Source of the DNA: JBBQBM01 sp038317375
GTDB taxonomy: Bacteria; Patescibacteriota; Saccharimonadia; Saccharimonadales; JAGQMS01
Assembly (NCBI GenBank): GCA_038317375.1
Contig: JBBQBM010000035.1
Coordinates: 1-6,988, forward strand
Reading direction: 5' to 3'
DNA length: 6,988 nucleotides
The first letter of the stretch is position 1. Each line of letters starts with the position of its first letter. The notes beneath the pieces were generated by a model, which was given only the letters and a program-made list of their open reading frames with translations, had not been told where the DNA came from and ran no database searches. Made by a program: the position numbers and the translations under genes. Shown here one piece after another: positions 5,985 to 6,988 of the stretch.

Positions 5985-6988
5985 AAAGTGGCAACCTTAT
6001 CGTTTATTTCTTTCACTAATGGTATGTCTATCGTACCCAGTATCCCCAGTCCCCAGTTTGCTGAATCGAACATCCCCTGCATTACTTCTACGACTTTTTC
6101 CTTTTTTACTTTTGTGAGCCTGTCAGGGAAACCATAGTAATCACTAACACTACCCTGTAAGAAATAACGAGAACTGTAGCCGCTGACCACATCATCTACA
6201 GTCTGCGTACTTCTTTGAAATCTTCCCAGTCCGTATTGTTTGGCGGCCTCAATATCTTCATCGCTAACCTTGCCAGCTTTGAGCTTTTTTAGCTCACGCA
6301 CAATAATGTCTGCAAGGGCCGGGAGGTTCTCTTGCTGTGCGTTACCCCCGATACCCCAGTCGACATACGACTTATACTGCCCAAAGCCCGAACCCATGTT
6401 ATATGCCAAGCCTCTCTCCCTGGCTTCGCCGAAAATTTTTGAGCTCAGCGTTTCAGTTAAAATAGTGTTCGCAACAGTCGCTGCCGGCCAGTCGCTGTCA
6501 TCAAATACTTTTTTTTGAAAAGTAGTTATATCGAAGTAAAGATTGTCTATTGAAGTAATCGGTATATATATTGGCTTAGCAAACTTAGTCGGTACTTCAT
6601 CGGGGAGTTCTATCCTTCCACGCCCTTTTGGCATATCCAGCTTTGAAAGAACTTCTTCAATCTTGGACATCCTACCCCTTAAGTTTCCCGCTATAACAAA
6701 CCTAAGATTAGAGCTGGTGTGCGTTTTCTTGTGTAGTTCGCAAACATCTTTTAGTGTTACGTTCTTCATGAGTTTAACTCGCTCTTTATCTGGCACGGCC
6801 AACATGCCAAATGCCTCATACATGGCGATGCTTAGTGCGCGCCCATAATTATTAACGTCACTCATGAGTTCGTCCTTCACATTACCGCACTCGGCCTCAA
6901 ACTCAGATCTTAGAAATTTCGGTTTAGTAAATGACAAGATCATGAGTTTTAGGATCCTCTCCCACTCAAAATCGGCACATTCGGCATC
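5972..6988 (-). CDS. M16 family zinc metallopeptidase, C-terminal part (partial, 5' end outside window)
   Basis: This is a pitrilysin/insulinase-type zinc peptidase or processing-peptidase-like protein. The frame stays open to the right edge, so the 338 visible residues lack the true start; the internal Met at 6941-6943 is not the start. The zinc motif HxxEH would lie outside the window. What remains of the first domain includes EFEAECGNVKDEL, in which Glu33 and Glu40 (visible-fragment numbering) have the 7-residue spacing of the family's glutamates, Glu40 matching the third zinc ligand. The second M16 domain begins at about 130 and contains ARERGLAYNMGSG (189-201), the conserved R..GLAY signature of the substrate-side domain. 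No signal peptide can be judged. The gene overlaps prfB by 13 nt. Substrate is unknown; bacterial members range from peptide degraders to partners of processing systems. A run of eight A bases on the coding strand (6509-6516) is a possible slippage point. Confidence 0.9.
   Translation of the reverse strand, partial: DAECADFEWERILKLMILSFTKPKFLRSEFEAECGNVKDELMSDVNNYGRALSIAMYEAFGMLAVPDKERVKLMKNVTLKDVCELHKKTHTSSNLRFVIAGNLRGRMSKIEEVLSKLDMPKGRGRIELPDEVPTKFAKPIYIPITSIDNLYFDITTFQKKVFDDSDWPAATVANTILTETLSSKIFGEARERGLAYNMGSGFGQYKSYVDWGIGGNAQQENLPALADIIVRELKKLKAGKVSDEDIEAAKQYGLGRFQRSTQTVDDVVSGYSSRYFLQGSVSDYYGFPDRLTKVKKEKVVEVMQGMFDSANWGLGILGTIDIPLVKEINDKVATLWQT

Noticed and set aside
6280..6296. TGAGCT-TTTTT-AGCTCA hairpin, considered as a regulatory stem-loop.
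   Set aside because: It lies inside the M16 coding region (Glu-Leu-Lys-Lys-Leu-Lys codons) with no following T-run; explained by codon content.
6506..6524. TACTTTT / AAAAGTA inverted repeat with a 5-base loop.
   Set aside because: Low-complexity A/T run within M16 codons; no functional context.
6240..6848. Plus-strand open frames of about 90-100 codons opposite the M16 gene.
   Set aside because: Shadow frames; no start signals or recognisable domains.
1..6988. Search for defence systems, mobile elements, CRISPR, tRNA or rRNA genes.
   Set aside because: All sequence is accounted for by seven conserved genes and short gaps; nothing of these kinds is visible, and I see no undescribed system beyond the inferences listed.

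Overview
The window carries seven protein genes, all on the minus strand and packed almost end to end. The two outermost genes run off the window. In transcription order (right to left) they are: an M16-family zinc peptidase (C-terminal 338 residues), peptide chain release factor 2 (prfB), the cell-division ABC ATPase FtsE, the FtsX permease, a secreted coiled-coil plus CHAP peptidoglycan hydrolase of the PcsB type, an S41 C-terminal processing protease (CtpA type), and the N-terminal 221 residues of CTP synthase (pyrG).

The organism looks like a member of the Candidate Phyla Radiation (Patescibacteria), most likely Saccharibacteria (TM7). This rests on overall protein character and recalled synteny (prfB-ftsE-ftsX-hydrolase-ctpA-pyrG), not on a search, so it is a moderate-confidence inference. 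The code is ordinary: ftsE ends in TGA, and the release factor carries the UGA-type SPF motif. This argues against the CPR lineages that read UGA as glycine.

Layout: 5972-6988 partial M16 peptidase; 4890-5984 prfB, overlapping the M16 gene by 13 nt; 4177-4857 ftsE (GTG start) after a 32-nt gap; 3233-4180 ftsX, coupled to ftsE by an ATGA overlap; 2027-3193 CHAP hydrolase after a 39-nt gap; 757-1989 S41 protease after a 37-nt gap; 1-665 partial pyrG (TTG start) after the largest gap, 91 nt, which holds a candidate promoter. I see no convincing intrinsic terminator, RNA gene, mobile element, CRISPR array or transferred segment. No stretch over 91 nt lacks a gene.

Functional reading: FtsE and FtsX form the ATP-driven membrane complex that, in other bacteria, switches on a coiled-coil hydrolase outside the membrane. 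The hydrolase encoded next is the obvious partner. The following membrane-anchored S41 protease could process or remove that hydrolase. Together these four genes look like a compact septal wall-cleavage module. The flanking genes (M16, prfB, pyrG) are housekeeping. The points most worth a second look are the possible leaderless starts of ftsE and ctpA, and the place in prfB where the classic +1 frameshift site would lie but is read straight through.
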